DNA from: DAINBT01 sp036732785
GTDB taxonomy: Bacteria > Planctomycetota > Phycisphaerae > Sedimentisphaerales > SM23-30
Assembly: GCA_964537505.1 (NCBI GenBank)
Contig: CAZICK010000024.1
Coordinates: 1-44,315 of the forward strand
Length of the DNA: 44,315 bases
Reading direction: 5' to 3'
The notes below the pieces were generated by a model. It saw only the letters and a program-made list of their open reading frames with translations. It searched no databases and had not been told where the DNA came from. Numbering within the stretch: the first letter of the stretch is position 1; each line of letters starts with the position of its first letter. The position numbers and the translations under genes are program-made. Of this stretch, positions 1-9,419 are shown one piece after another.

Positions 1-52
1 TAGTTATGCGTGCTTGCCAGCTCAAAGCGGTCAGTTTGAGTAATATAGACAG

Positions 53-84
53 TTGACATCGGGCGGGTTATCTGGGAATATACC
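53..84 (+). promoter_or_regulatory. candidate promoter of the OPT transporter gene
   Basis: A perfect TTGACA lies at 53-58, and AT-rich hexamers AATATA (77-82) and TATACC (79-84) follow at 18-20 bp. The -35 is convincing and the -10 is not. It points to the transporter gene starting at 158, and the proposed -10 overlaps the palindrome at 76-93, which suggests a regulated promoter. Confidence 0.35.
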
Positions 85-93
85 AGTATATTC
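76..93. promoter_or_regulatory. perfect 8-bp inverted repeat, candidate operator
   Basis: GAATATAC-CA-GTATATTC is a perfect palindrome with a 2-bp centre. It overlaps the presumed -10 region of the transporter promoter and lies 65 bp upstream of the start codon. The size and symmetry suit a dimeric repressor. The regulator is not in the window as far as I can tell. Confidence 0.45.
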
Positions 94-157
94 TAAGGTG
101 CAATTTCGCTTACGCGGCTCCAGGTGTCGCACTTTTTCTTGTGTGGAGATTTAAGAT

Positions 158-2299
158 ATGGATTTGAATTCGCAACAGAACGATTATGCGGAAATGTCGG
201 TCAAAGCAATCGTGCTGGGTGTGATCCTGGCGATGATCCTGGCGGGCGCCAATGCGTATCTGGGGGCTTTTGCGGGCATGACTGTCTCTGCGACCATCCC
301 GGCATCGGTTATTTCGATGGGTGTGCTGAGCTTGCTTTTCAAGAGGCATACCATCTTCGAGAATACGCAGGTTATGACGTGTGCCTCAGCCGGTGAAGCG
401 CTGGCTGCCGGGGTGGTCTTTACCGTACCGGCCCTGGTTATTATGGGAGCGTGGAGTGATTTTCATTATTGGCGTGTGACGGCTATCGCGGCCTTTGGCG
501 GCGTGCTGGGCGTACTCTTTACCATTCCGTTACGCCGTGCTCTGATTGTAGAGAGTGACCTGCAGTTTCCCGAAGGTATTGCCACGGCTGAAGTGCTAAA
601 GACCGGCGTAAAGGGGCGCTCGGCTGTCAAAGCCATTGCCTGGTCCGCTATGGCGGGTGCATTGTTCAAACTTGGTGCCGCGGGGCTTACTATATGGAAG
701 GAGGTGTATAAGGTAGCAAAAATACAAACGGTCTGGGGCAAGGATATAGTGGCGTATTTTGGTACGAATCTCAGCCCGGCTTTGTTGGCGGTCGGTTATA
801 TCGTAGGACTGAATATCGCTTTGCTTATTTTTCTCGGCGGTGCGGCTAACTGGATGATTGCTATTCCGATTTGTTCAGCGATGGAATTGCCTGTTAAAGA
901 TGCGGCGGGCATGAGCAGTGATCTGGCTTACGCGGAAATGCTCTGGGAAGACTATACTCGTTATATCGGCGTAGGCGCTATGGTGGTCGGAGGACTGTGG
1001 GCAGTTATCAAAATATGGAAGTCGATCGTGGTCGGCGTTAAGTCCGGACTGGGAGCCTATAAGGGAGGAGGCTCCGCTTCAGTTAAAGTTGCCCGCACGG
1101 ATAAAGATGTTCCCATGAAATGGGTACTGGGGATGATAGTGTTTTCCGTTGTGCCCTTGTTCTTTCTGTATAATTGGGCGGTGGATGGAAGAATCGATGT
1201 ATCGTTACCCATGGCTGGGATGATGTTAGTATTCGGATTTCTCTTCTCAGCGGTAGCCGGGTATATGGCAGGTCTTGTGGGTTCCTCCAATAACCCCGTA
1301 TCCGGCGTTACTGTGGCCACGGTACTGTTGTCGTCGTTATTGTTGTTTGTGTTGATGGGCGAGGCCAAGGAAAACGGACCGGAAGCGGCCATCATTATCG
1401 GTGTGGTGATTTGCTGTGCCGGCGCCATCGCCGGTGATAACCTGCAAGACCTCAAGTCAGGTTACCTGGTAAAGGCTACGCCGTGGAAACAGGAAGTTAT
1501 GCTTATTATCGGTGTGCTCGCCTCGGCTGTGGTAATAGCTCCGATTTTGTCGTTGCTTTTTCATGCTTATGGGTTTTCCGGGATGGAATCCAAAAGCGCA
1601 TTACCAAATTCGCAGGTTGTCTTGATCCAGGATGGCAATGATGAGCTTTTCACAAAATCGCCGATTGCCAAAGAGGTCGAATCTTTAGAGACTCAGACAG
1701 CGGGCGCGGAGGGCACGCAGTTGAGAGCATCGAAAAGGGAACCGCTGCCGCTGCCTCAAGCCAACTTAATGAAAGCGGTAGCCCAGGGGATATTTCGCGT
1801 TCGCGGTGGTGAACTGCCCTGGGCTTTTTTCGGTATCGGACTGGCAGTGGCGGTTGTGCTAATTATCCTGGACGAAATTCTGCGAATTAAGGGCAGCTCT
1901 TTTAGAACGCCTGTACTGGCGGTAGCTATTGGATTTTATTTGCCGTTTCAATTATCCGTGCCGATCCTGGTCGGAGGTCTCCTTAGCTTCCTGGTAATTC
2001 GCTACCAAAAGAAAAAGAAGATGTCTGTGCAGCAGGAAGAAAATTCTAATCGTACGGGTTTGCTGTTCGCCTCCGGGCTGATTACCGGTGAAGCTCTGAT
2101 GGGCATCCTGCTGGCTATCCCGATTCTAGTATTTAAGGAAGAATATCCTCTTTCCCTTATGAAAGATGCCGGTGGTAATCTGATGGAGGATAGAATATTC
2201 GCCTGGCCGGGTATTGTGTTGTTGGTAGGAATCGGGCTTTGGCTATATCGAAGCACGACTAAACCCAAAGAAGACTCAATTGAAATGAATAATGATTAG
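158..2299 (+). CDS. OPT family oligopeptide transporter
   Basis: A 713-residue polytopic inner-membrane protein of the oligopeptide transporter (OPT) superfamily, secondary carriers that import peptides or metal chelates. Hydrophobic segments run through the whole length, with a hydrophilic break around residues 475-530 and another near 640. Family-typical stretches are visible: QFPEGIATAEVLKTG near residue 137, SSNNPVSGVTVATV near 376, and AGDNLQDLKSGYLVKATPW near 425, which is characteristic of the prokaryotic OPT branch. The ATG at 158 follows TGTGGAGATTTAAGAT, a reasonable ribosome site. The gene stands alone: upstream lies the promoter/palindrome, and downstream it converges on the giant surface protein with 47 bp between the stops. 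Substrate cannot be told from sequence. Confidence 0.93.
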   Translation: MDLNSQQNDYAEMSVKAIVLGVILAMILAGANAYLGAFAGMTVSATIPASVISMGVLSLLFKRHTIFENTQVMTCASAGEALAAGVVFTVPALVIMGAWSDFHYWRVTAIAAFGGVLGVLFTIPLRRALIVESDLQFPEGIATAEVLKTGVKGRSAVKAIAWSAMAGALFKLGAAGLTIWKEVYKVAKIQTVWGKDIVAYFGTNLSPALLAVGYIVGLNIALLIFLGGAANWMIAIPICSAMELPVKDAAGMSSDLAYAEMLWEDYTRYIGVGAMVVGGLWAVIKIWKSIVVGVKSGLGAYKGGGSASVKVARTDKDVPMKWVLGMIVFSVVPLFFLYNWAVDGRIDVSLPMAGMMLVFGFLFSAVAGYMAGLVGSSNNPVSGVTVATVLLSSLLLFVLMGEAKENGPEAAIIIGVVICCAGAIAGDNLQDLKSGYLVKATPWKQEVMLIIGVLASAVVIAPILSLLFHAYGFSGMESKSALPNSQVVLIQDGNDELFTKSPIAKEVESLETQTAGAEGTQLRASKREPLPLPQANLMKAVAQGIFRVRGGELPWAFFGIGLAVAVVLIILDEILRIKGSSFRTPVLAVAIGFYLPFQLSVPILVGGLLSFLVIRYQKKKKMSVQQEENSNRTGLLFASGLITGEALMGILLAIPILVFKEEYPLSLMKDAGGNLMEDRIFAWPGIVLLVGIGLWLYRSTTKPKEDSIEMNND

Positions 2300-2346
2300 A
2301 TAATTTGCTGACGTTGGCCCCAGGGTGCGGTTTCGCAATGGCCGGG

Positions 2347-5300
2347 TTAATCGTCGTTTTGGATGGTAGCGGCGGCCTGGGCGGTGGTGATTGTGGCGTT
2401 GGTGGGGTCGGTGAGTTTGGTGAAGAAGGTTTCGTCTTCTTCGAGAACGATGTCGCCGTTGACCAGTACCTGGATGGTCTGGGTGAGCGGGCCATCGGGT
2501 TGGAAGGTTAGAGTGTCTGAGGCGGCCAGGTAATCGTTGTCATCTAATGTAGCAGTATTGTCGGCGGTGGCGTATTTGACGGTGACAGGTAGTGAAGTTG
2601 GGTTGGCAAGGGTGAGTGTGACTTCGAGTTCGAATGAGGTGGTGTCAGAGTCGCCTTCGGCCATGGAGATATTGGCGATGGCGAGTGTTGGTGCGCTGTC
2701 GTCGTTTTGGATGGTGGCGGCGGCCTGGGCGGTGGTGATTGTGGCGTTGACGGCATTGGTGAGATTGACAAAGAACGTTTCATCCTGTTCGTAGAAGTCA
2801 TCAGTGGTTATAGGTATCTGGATGGTTTTGGAGGTTTGGCCGGGGGCGAAAGATATTTTCCCGGCGGTTTGCCGATAGTCGTTGTCGGTAATTGGTGCGG
2901 ATTTGTCGGTGGTGGTGGCAGAGTTGTCGGCGGTGGCAAAGTCAACCTTCACGCGGACATTGCTTGCCTGTGAGAGGTTGACAGTCAGCTCGGCTGTGGC
3001 GGTGTCTTCGAGAATTTCGACGTTTTCGATGGTGATGGAAGGTATATCGTCGTGGACCGGTCCAACGTTTTTGACGCCGGCGAGATTGATATCCTCGTCA
3101 CCGGTGTAATATATTCGGCCCAGCGTCGGGGCGTTGATGGTGCCGCTGACATTGGCTTGATGATTGACGATATTGCTATAGCTGCGTTTTCCGGCGATAT
3201 AACCGACCATGATTCGATCCACCTTCTGTCCGGCGGAGACGTTGGTTGCAATAAAGCCGTCCTCGGCAAAGATTTTGTCGATCGAGTTCCACTGACAGGA
3301 AAGGCTGGCGTTTTGTATTTTGCCGGTAACATTCAGTTCATCTATGCTTATAATAGCGGAGATCGAGCCGGTGAAGTCGGCGCCGACAAAATAGTTTTCA
3401 CTGGCGATATTGTCATTTTCGGGTTTGCGTGAGCTGTCGGCCTGGAATCCGATCAGGACATCTTTAACGCGTGTCGATGTGATGGACCCGGCAAAATCGC
3501 CTCCAGTGATAATTTTATCGATTCTTGACTGGTAAAGGCCGCTGGCAGTGATTTGTGAGCCTGCGGAGACCTGGCCGTCAATATATAACAGATTGAGCCT
3601 GCCTGTGGTGCGGATTTCACTGTCGGTGATATTGCCGCCGGTTTCGTCCGTGCGCGAGCCAATGACAATCTCGTTTATCCGGGCATATTTGATTGTGCCG
3701 GTGTTTATGGTGGATTGCTCAAGGCTGCCATGTGTTATTTCAAAGCTGTCGAGTTTCTTTCCGAAGTTGAAATTGCTACCTACGACGTTGCCCTGAGCGA
3801 TGAGAACCTCTTTTAGATAACCGGCGTCATTGAGATCAAAGGAACTGTTGCTAACGGCGGTTTCCTGTGGGGTCTGCGAGTTGTTACTGACCAGCAGGGA
3901 ATCAATCGAATAGCCATAGAACGCAGTGCCGTTGACAGTGCCATCTATATTGATGTCGCGATAGTGATTGCGAGCGGAACTGTCAAAGAAAGTCATGTTG
4001 TCGATATTGCCGGCGATGTAAAGGTTACGGAGGCTGCCGGCATCGAAGACGCATTCGGTGACGTCAGGGTCTCCGAGAGCGTCGGCATAGAAGTCACGAA
4101 AATGATATTTGGGTGTTTCGATGTCGCGTATAGCGCCAAGCTGGAGGTTGTAGATGGTGCCGTGGCTTCTCTGGGCGGCGGCGAGGGTGTTGACGGAACC
4201 GGGAAAGATCAAGCTGCCCAGAGATCCGTCGAGTATAATCTCATCGAGCGACCATTGGGCGTCTTCGTCGAGGCTGACAAACGTGACAGAAGAACCGGAC
4301 TTGCTGCGTAAGATACTCAGGGTATTCATGTTTATGATTTTACCGGTGGGCTTCTGATCGACCTGGAGTTCTATTTGTCCTTTCCCGGTGTAAGTGACTT
4401 CTAATTGGTTGCCCTGGTCACTTGTGAGAAGCACGACGCCGGTGCCCTGGTCCACGATAATGGTATGCTCAAATTCGGCGCCCTGAGAGATCAGCAGTTC
4501 GTAACCGCTGCTGTTGGGGGTGATGGAGGATATGGTGATGGTATAGGTTCCGGCGTTGGAGACTTGTATGGTTTCTTCCATGGTGGATTCCGGCGAGGCT
4601 TCGAATATTTTGCTGGTGGATGGGCCGGTGACCGTCACCTGGAGTCGGGTCAGTTGGTTGATCTGTATGAGCGATTGCGGCTGCCAATTGTCTTCTTCGC
4701 TGCGCAGTCGCAGGATGGTATCGTCAAGTATCTGACTGGGCGGTTCTTCCCCTTCCGGTGGTTCGGTGCCGTTGCCGCCCAGGGCAAAGAATGAGCCGTC
4801 GGCGGTGTAAACCAGGTGGGAAACCTGAGCGTCGATCAAGCCGGTCGCTTCATCGATTTCAGAACCGACAAGCAGATTAAAGATGTCGTCAAAACTTCCT
4901 TCAACGATGGGGTTTTGTTGGTCGGGAGTTTCAGAATCGCTACGTGAGCTTTTACCGAAGAAGTCGTTATTTTGGACATAAAAGTAAATATCACCGGAGC
5001 TGTCGAAAGTAAAAGTGACGTTTTTGCTTCCGTCCTCTGGTACGTCTCCCTGGTCCAAGATATCAAGGCTAACCTCGTTGGCGATATCGTCGGGATTGTC
5101 AGCCTGTCCCAGTCCGATGATTCGTGTCTGGTCCGCTACGTCAATCGAGATATAAGGGACGTAAGCAATAGTGATTTCATCGTATTGCGGGTCTTCCGGG
5201 TCAAAGTCATCGACCTCTTGCTCAATGGTAATCGGCCTGACCTGCAGATCGTCAAAGGTGTAATCGAAAAGGGTTTGATAATGCATTTGGGTGAGATTCT

Positions 5301-7194
5301 GGTCACCGCCCATGGCGATGATGAGGTTTCCCCGATCGTCAAAAGCGATGTCGCCGCTAGAGACATCGCCGGCATTCAGTTGCTGGCCCCAGCTATCAGG
5401 TGCCACCAAAGGCTGGGGGTTAGGGTCAAGTCTGAACAGATATGAGAGACCAGGGCCTTGCGGTTCTTTTAGGGTAAGAATCAGCGAACCTTCCAGAGGA
5501 GATTCGAAGGAATTTGTAATAGGGGCCATGGCCAGATCGCAAATGTTAAGGCTTCCGTCAGCGAATACTCCGAAATCAAAAAAATTCGATGTATGTCCGT
5601 TGCTTTTAACTCGCAGTACCTGGCCTCCGCCGTACCATGTGCCGACAAACAGATCGCCGCCATAAGAGAGATTTCCGGGGGAACTGAATACCAGAGAGAT
5701 GACGCCATCGGCGATGTCCGGTACGAACAACTCAGCTACTCCAGCAGGGCTGACGCGCCAGAGGTCTGAAGTGAATCCTCCTTCCTCATCGCCGTTGTTG
5801 TCTATATTTTCACTAAGGACGTAAAGATAGGTTCCGAAAGGGCCGCCGTAACTGAATGCCATGTCGGTTACGTCAAAGAAGCCGGTAAAAGTCTCACCGT
5901 TAATCGGGTCTGTGAACTGGGTGACAAATTCGGTGAGATCGCCGTTTTCGTCAACGGAGAAGATTTTGCCGTCGTGATCGTCACCCATTCCGGGTCCGAA
6001 AGAACCCATAAATAATTTGCCTCCGAATGCGCCGTTAGTGTCGAGTGCAAGAGCAGAAGGGTTTATCCGCAAAGGCACTAATGATTCGTGGCTGTCAACA
6101 TGGCTGGTTTGTGGATCGAAGAACTTTGTGAAAGTGACATCGTCGGAATCGTCACGGTTGATGGCGATGCGAGTAATGGTGCCATTGGAGAGATCTTTGG
6201 TATTGCCGTTATCATAGACTGTTTGTCCCAATTGGGTGGCGTAATATACGTCGAAACCGTCTGTCGCATAAGAGCCACTGGCGTAAACGAGAGAATTTGG
6301 CTGGAAATCAAATGAATCTTCCGGTTGGGCGATGACGGTTCTTGGCGCTTCGGTGGCGCCGGAGAGTATGTCGTCGATTATCTCCTCCTGCAGGTATTGG
6401 GTCAACTGGTCGGCTGGGGTATAATATGTTATGGAATATGGGCCGTTTGGAAGCCCAGGTGGAGATAACCGCAGAACAGAACCGCTTTGCTGGTCGGCGA
6501 CGTAGATTTCACCGTCACCGTCAACGGCTATGCATGCCAAGTCGGCGGAGTCCAGTTCAGTGAACGCTGTGATCTCGTCGGTGGTCAGTATGGTGGTGAT
6601 GTTTTGATTGGAATCGACCGAAAAGATATCACCGTGGCCGGCCAATGTTATCAGGAGGTGGTTCTGAGTGGTCAGGGCCAGATCGGTAATGGTAACCTGG
6701 TCGGTGGTCAGACCGGCAGCCTGGGCCATGTCAGATAGGGATACCCACATATCAACGGTGGCAGGCGTTTGGGCAGTATCGATTCGCCAAACACTGTTGT
6801 TGGCGACAGAATAGGCGATATTGTCCTGCGCCACCGCTAAAGCGGTGAGGTTCTGGTCTCCGCCTTCGGTGATTTCGAGCATCAGATCGATTGGGTCTGT
6901 CTTGTCGGTGGTAAAATTATAGGTATCCACATCATCGGCATCAGCCAGGTCACCAATCAGGCCCAGCGCAAGTGTATCCGGTTCAAAAATCAACTCTTGT
7001 CCCGGCGTTACGTTGTTTGGCTCGATTTCGACTTCGGTCTGATCGGCAAAATTGATAATGGACAGCAGCAGTCGGCTCTCCAATGGCTCGACGACGAGGG
7101 TCGATGTTGATTTAGGGGATTTGGGGTAGATAGGTAAGATATTTTTGCGTCTCCATGTTAAGTTTGGGTATTTGGCAAAAAGGGGTATTTTCAT
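2347..7194 (-). CDS. giant LEPR-XLL surface/secreted protein with propeller-like region and C-terminal Calx-beta repeats
   Basis: A 1,615-residue exported protein. The N-terminus has a basic stretch (WRRK, 14-17) and then VEPLESRLLLS (35-45), a good match to the LEPR-XLL motif found at the N-termini of large planctomycete extracellular proteins. Residues of about 90-800 have recurring blades of the kind FSVDENGDLTEF and DGEIYVADQQSGSVLRLSP, suggesting one or more NHL/SMP-30-like propellers. Residues of about 1000-1370 contain short repeating strands (SRIDKIITGGDFAGSI and similar) that look like a beta-helix or solenoid. Two Calx-beta domains end at about residue 1498 and at the last residue; both finish TTAQAAATIQNDD. 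There is no visible PEP-CTERM, sortase or dockerin signal after the second one, so attachment is unknown. Start: ATG preceded by TTGGGAG. Probably adhesive or matrix-related; this is inference. Confidence 0.85.
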   Translation of the reverse strand: MKIPLFAKYPNLTWRRKNILPIYPKSPKSTSTLVVEPLESRLLLSIINFADQTEVEIEPNNVTPGQELIFEPDTLALGLIGDLADADDVDTYNFTTDKTDPIDLMLEITEGGDQNLTALAVAQDNIAYSVANNSVWRIDTAQTPATVDMWVSLSDMAQAAGLTTDQVTITDLALTTQNHLLITLAGHGDIFSVDSNQNITTILTTDEITAFTELDSADLACIAVDGDGEIYVADQQSGSVLRLSPPGLPNGPYSITYYTPADQLTQYLQEEIIDDILSGATEAPRTVIAQPEDSFDFQPNSLVYASGSYATDGFDVYYATQLGQTVYDNGNTKDLSNGTITRIAINRDDSDDVTFTKFFDPQTSHVDSHESLVPLRINPSALALDTNGAFGGKLFMGSFGPGMGDDHDGKIFSVDENGDLTEFVTQFTDPINGETFTGFFDVTDMAFSYGGPFGTYLYVLSENIDNNGDEEGGFTSDLWRVSPAGVAELFVPDIADGVISLVFSSPGNLSYGGDLFVGTWYGGGQVLRVKSNGHTSNFFDFGVFADGSLNICDLAMAPITNSFESPLEGSLILTLKEPQGPGLSYLFRLDPNPQPLVAPDSWGQQLNAGDVSSGDIAFDDRGNLIIAMGGDQNLTQMHYQTLFDYTFDDLQVRPITIEQEVDDFDPEDPQYDEITIAYVPYISIDVADQTRIIGLGQADNPDDIANEVSLDILDQGDVPEDGSKNVTFTFDSSGDIYFYVQNNDFFGKSSRSDSETPDQQNPIVEGSFDDIFNLLVGSEIDEATGLIDAQVSHLVYTADGSFFALGGNGTEPPEGEEPPSQILDDTILRLRSEEDNWQPQSLIQINQLTRLQVTVTGPSTSKIFEASPESTMEETIQVSNAGTYTITISSITPNSSGYELLISQGAEFEHTIIVDQGTGVVLLTSDQGNQLEVTYTGKGQIELQVDQKPTGKIINMNTLSILRSKSGSSVTFVSLDEDAQWSLDEIILDGSLGSLIFPGSVNTLAAAQRSHGTIYNLQLGAIRDIETPKYHFRDFYADALGDPDVTECVFDAGSLRNLYIAGNIDNMTFFDSSARNHYRDINIDGTVNGTAFYGYSIDSLLVSNNSQTPQETAVSNSSFDLNDAGYLKEVLIAQGNVVGSNFNFGKKLDSFEITHGSLEQSTINTGTIKYARINEIVIGSRTDETGGNITDSEIRTTGRLNLLYIDGQVSAGSQITASGLYQSRIDKIITGGDFAGSITSTRVKDVLIGFQADSSRKPENDNIASENYFVGADFTGSISAIISIDELNVTGKIQNASLSCQWNSIDKIFAEDGFIATNVSAGQKVDRIMVGYIAGKRSYSNIVNHQANVSGTINAPTLGRIYYTGDEDINLAGVKNVGPVHDDIPSITIENVEILEDTATAELTVNLSQASNVRVKVDFATADNSATTTDKSAPITDNDYRQTAGKISFAPGQTSKTIQIPITTDDFYEQDETFFVNLTNAVNATITTAQAAATIQNDDSAPTLAIANISMAEGDSDTTSFELEVTLTLANPTSLPVTVKYATADNTATLDDNDYLAASDTLTFQPDGPLTQTIQVLVNGDIVLEEDETFFTKLTDPTNATITTAQAAATIQNDD
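2351..2748. repeat. 50-bp near-perfect direct repeat within the Calx-beta coding region
   Basis: Positions 2351-2400 and 2699-2748 are identical except for one base (A/G). They are 348 bp apart, which is 116 codons, the length of one Calx-beta domain. Both encode the same domain end. The rest of the two domains is much less alike, so this short stretch looks recently homogenised by recombination, or is left from an array that has gained or lost units. Confidence 0.8.
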
Positions 7195-7481
7195 AAAACG
7201 GCACTCCCAAGGCGGTCCAGGGCTAACACTACCAATATCAAAATCGACTTTTGTTCTCGCTGGACTTTAGCGAAGCCTGCAATTCTACGGTATGGTGTAT
7301 TGTCCGGTTCGGTTCCGGTAGAAAGCTGGGGGGAGTTTGGGGTTGTTTGTCAAAAGAACCGGAGGTTTTTAGTTGAAAAGGTTTGTAGATGTTGTTAGTA
7401 TCGCGCATATCGTCGAGCAGATGCATTTGAGCCTGTTTTTTAAGGGCGAATTTTGAGGCAAATTGTTTCAGGACCGTCTGG

Positions 7482-7790
7482 GTGCCGGATGACAGCGATA
7501 GTTTCGGCCAGGAAGGCCAAATTGACAGAACTGCTATTGAGTCGTTTGTTGCGCAGTTGGAAGAGGAAGAGCGTATGCTCATAATGCTTCAGAAAGAGCT
7601 TTACGAGAACAATTGGCAGGCGATGATGGTGGATTTGCGTAATCGGCTGGAAGGTAGGCCCTATATTTTTAAGCTGGTCAACCGAATCCGCGATGATATA
7701 GCCCGGATCGAGAAACTGGAGGCTTTTGAGCAAAATCACAAGGTTAGATTGGCTGATTTAGTGAAACCTCCTTCGGGCCAAGAGGCGTAA
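7482..7790 (+). CDS. small hypothetical coiled-coil protein
   Basis: A 102-residue acidic protein I do not recognise. It has no signal peptide or membrane segment. Residues 18-45 and 60-92 are rich in heptad-like E/L/I/R patterns, predicting two helices and perhaps a coiled coil. The GTG start at 7482 has only a weak ribosome site. The gene is divergent from the giant surface protein and lies about 160 bp upstream of the likely start of the propeller gene on the same strand, so the two may be co-transcribed. Codon use looks like that of its neighbours. The reading frame is open without interruption, but it could be annotated differently. Confidence 0.6.
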   Translation: MPDDSDSFGQEGQIDRTAIESFVAQLEEEERMLIMLQKELYENNWQAMMVDLRNRLEGRPYIFKLVNRIRDDIARIEKLEAFEQNHKVRLADLVKPPSGQEA

Positions 7791-7872
7791 AAGTGACGTC
7801 AATCATCAGAGGTGGAGGGAAATAATCCTGCCTTTGTACTCGTACCGCATGAAAATGCCAGGTGGTGAGAGT

Positions 7873-7889
7873 TATACCCAACTGGTATA
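7873..7889. promoter_or_regulatory. small palindrome upstream of the propeller gene
   Basis: TATACC-CAACT-GGTATA is a perfect 6-bp inverted repeat with a 5-bp centre. Together with the bases after it, it ends in GTATATTC, the same half-site as the palindrome at 76-93. It lies 65 bp before the preferred GTG start at 7954, a spacing almost the same as for the transporter gene. A shared regulator is possible but unproven. Confidence 0.3.
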
Positions 7890-7953
7890 TTCAAAACCCG
7901 TATCAGTTGCCCTGTGTGCAGGAGGGTGGTTGTTTTTATTTTGGAGGTTAGCC

Positions 7954-9201
7954 GTGCAGAAGTTTTTTGACGAGATATTGCCCGACAGAGGGATTAAGTA
8001 TGTTTTTGTCAGCGGTTTATTGACGAGTTTTTTGGCATTTTTGACGGTTTTGCCGTGCGGCTGCGGTCTGAAAAAGTCGGAGGTTACTGTATCGCCGAAC
8101 GAAACGGCGGTCGAAGCGCCCGAGCGTGTCTGTGGTATATCTTTGGAGATGCTGAAGAAGGCGGGTCTGCAGGTGGAATGGTCGCCGCTACGACTGCCTA
8201 TGACACGTGGTGCGTGTGTTGAACGTATTTTCTATCATTACGGGCAGTTGTACGTGCTGGATGACCATAACCGGTTGTATGCTATCGATGGTCGTAAGGG
8301 GATTTTGCGTTGGGATCGGGTGTTGGCGGATTCACAGAAGAACTGTTCGACGGCGGAATACTACAAGGCTCAAATATCACTCGAAGATAAGGTGGTTCTC
8401 GAAGATCGGATGCTGTTCGTATTGGGTAATACGATTGTGGAAGTACGTGAAAGCAATGGCGAGATCACTCATAAATTGAGCGTAAATTTCGCCCCTAATA
8501 CTACCGCAGCAGGTACGACAGAGCGATATTTCATTGGTAGTGATGACAGCCGTTTTTATGCGTTACGTCGGAGTGACGGGATTGTGTTGTGGCGGAGCGT
8601 TCAGCCGGACGATCCGGTCGGCAGAGTTACGATCCAAGAGGATAAAGTATATTTCGTTTGCAAAGACGGGACTTTATATGTTTCGCAAACGGATAAACGT
8701 GATCTGGTTTGGAAGGCGGTAACCGCCGGTGAGATGTCTGGAGTTGCGATAGATGGTAATCAATGCTTTTTGCCCAGCGGCGATACGGCTTTGTATTGTT
8801 TGGAGTCCCAGTCAGGTAAGCTTTTGTGGAAGTATCTTTCCGGCGGGTCCTTGCTGGAAGTGCCGATCGTGACCAAGGATTTTGTATATCAGAGCATCAA
8901 TCAGACGTCATTGTTGTGTCTGGATCGAAGGCCAAGCGGCAAAAAAGCCCCCGACGGGCAGATCGAAGGGGTTTTACGCTGGGAACTCAAAGACGGCCAC
9001 TGTCTGCTGGCAGAGAACGGCGCGACCAGTTACGCTATGACGCGTGATAAGGAACTGGTGGTAATGGACAATATCAACGGCAAACGTATTTCGTCGTTTT
9101 ATGTGCCAAGCATAGATTATTATGCCTGTAATAATGAAGATACGTTAATTTTTCTGGCTGAGAAGGAAGGTACTGTTTTAGCTGTCAAGCCGAAGCGGTA
9201 G
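7954..9201 (+). CDS. PQQ-type beta-propeller protein, membrane-anchored or lipoprotein
   Basis: A 415-residue protein made of repeating PQQ-like blades, for example LYAIDGRKGILRWD, FYALRRSDGIVLWR and LYCLESQSGKLLWK, giving an outer-wall or periplasmic eight-bladed-type propeller. I prefer the GTG at 7954 because GGAGG sits 6 bp upstream; an earlier in-frame TTG at 7834 would add 40 residues without a matching ribosome site. With the GTG start the N-terminus is a signal segment (residues about 15-34) ending LPCGCG, which resembles a lipobox imperfectly. The family resembles BamB and planctomycete PQQ proteins; no catalytic PQQ-dehydrogenase motifs are seen, so a scaffold role is more likely than an enzymatic one. 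Confidence 0.82.
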   Translation: MQKFFDEILPDRGIKYVFVSGLLTSFLAFLTVLPCGCGLKKSEVTVSPNETAVEAPERVCGISLEMLKKAGLQVEWSPLRLPMTRGACVERIFYHYGQLYVLDDHNRLYAIDGRKGILRWDRVLADSQKNCSTAEYYKAQISLEDKVVLEDRMLFVLGNTIVEVRESNGEITHKLSVNFAPNTTAAGTTERYFIGSDDSRFYALRRSDGIVLWRSVQPDDPVGRVTIQEDKVYFVCKDGTLYVSQTDKRDLVWKAVTAGEMSGVAIDGNQCFLPSGDTALYCLESQSGKLLWKYLSGGSLLEVPIVTKDFVYQSINQTSLLCLDRRPSGKKAPDGQIEGVLRWELKDGHCLLAENGATSYAMTRDKELVVMDNINGKRISSFYVPSIDYYACNNEDTLIFLAEKEGTVLAVKPKR

Positions 9202-9419
9202 TTTGATTGAAAGAAGGCAACAGGCACAAGGCACTAGAGGGGATGAAGAAGGGATGAGACACTGGTAGAACGGAGAAATTATTTCAGGAACAATAAGATT
9301 AAAGGAGGTGGCATGGCCACTTTTTATGTTCCATAAGGTTGGCAAAGGACCGCTCCCGTCGGTCGCTCGTTGGAATGGTAAAATTATGAAATTAAAGAAG
9401 TTCCAACATAGGAGACACA
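9202..9419. other. intergenic region with degenerate filler
   Basis: The stretch 9215-9242 (AAGGCAACAGGCACAAGGCA and following) resembles 40025-40048 (AAGGCACGAGGCACTAGGGG), so it belongs to the same dispersed degenerate DNA. I see no clear promoter for purH; the purH ribosome site AGGAGA is at the right end. Confidence 0.4.

Noticed and set aside
7834..7953. TTG-started N-terminal extension of the propeller protein
   Set aside because: No ribosome site; the GTG at 7954 has GGAGG at the right distance and gives a proper signal segment. The extra 120 bp also contain a palindrome.
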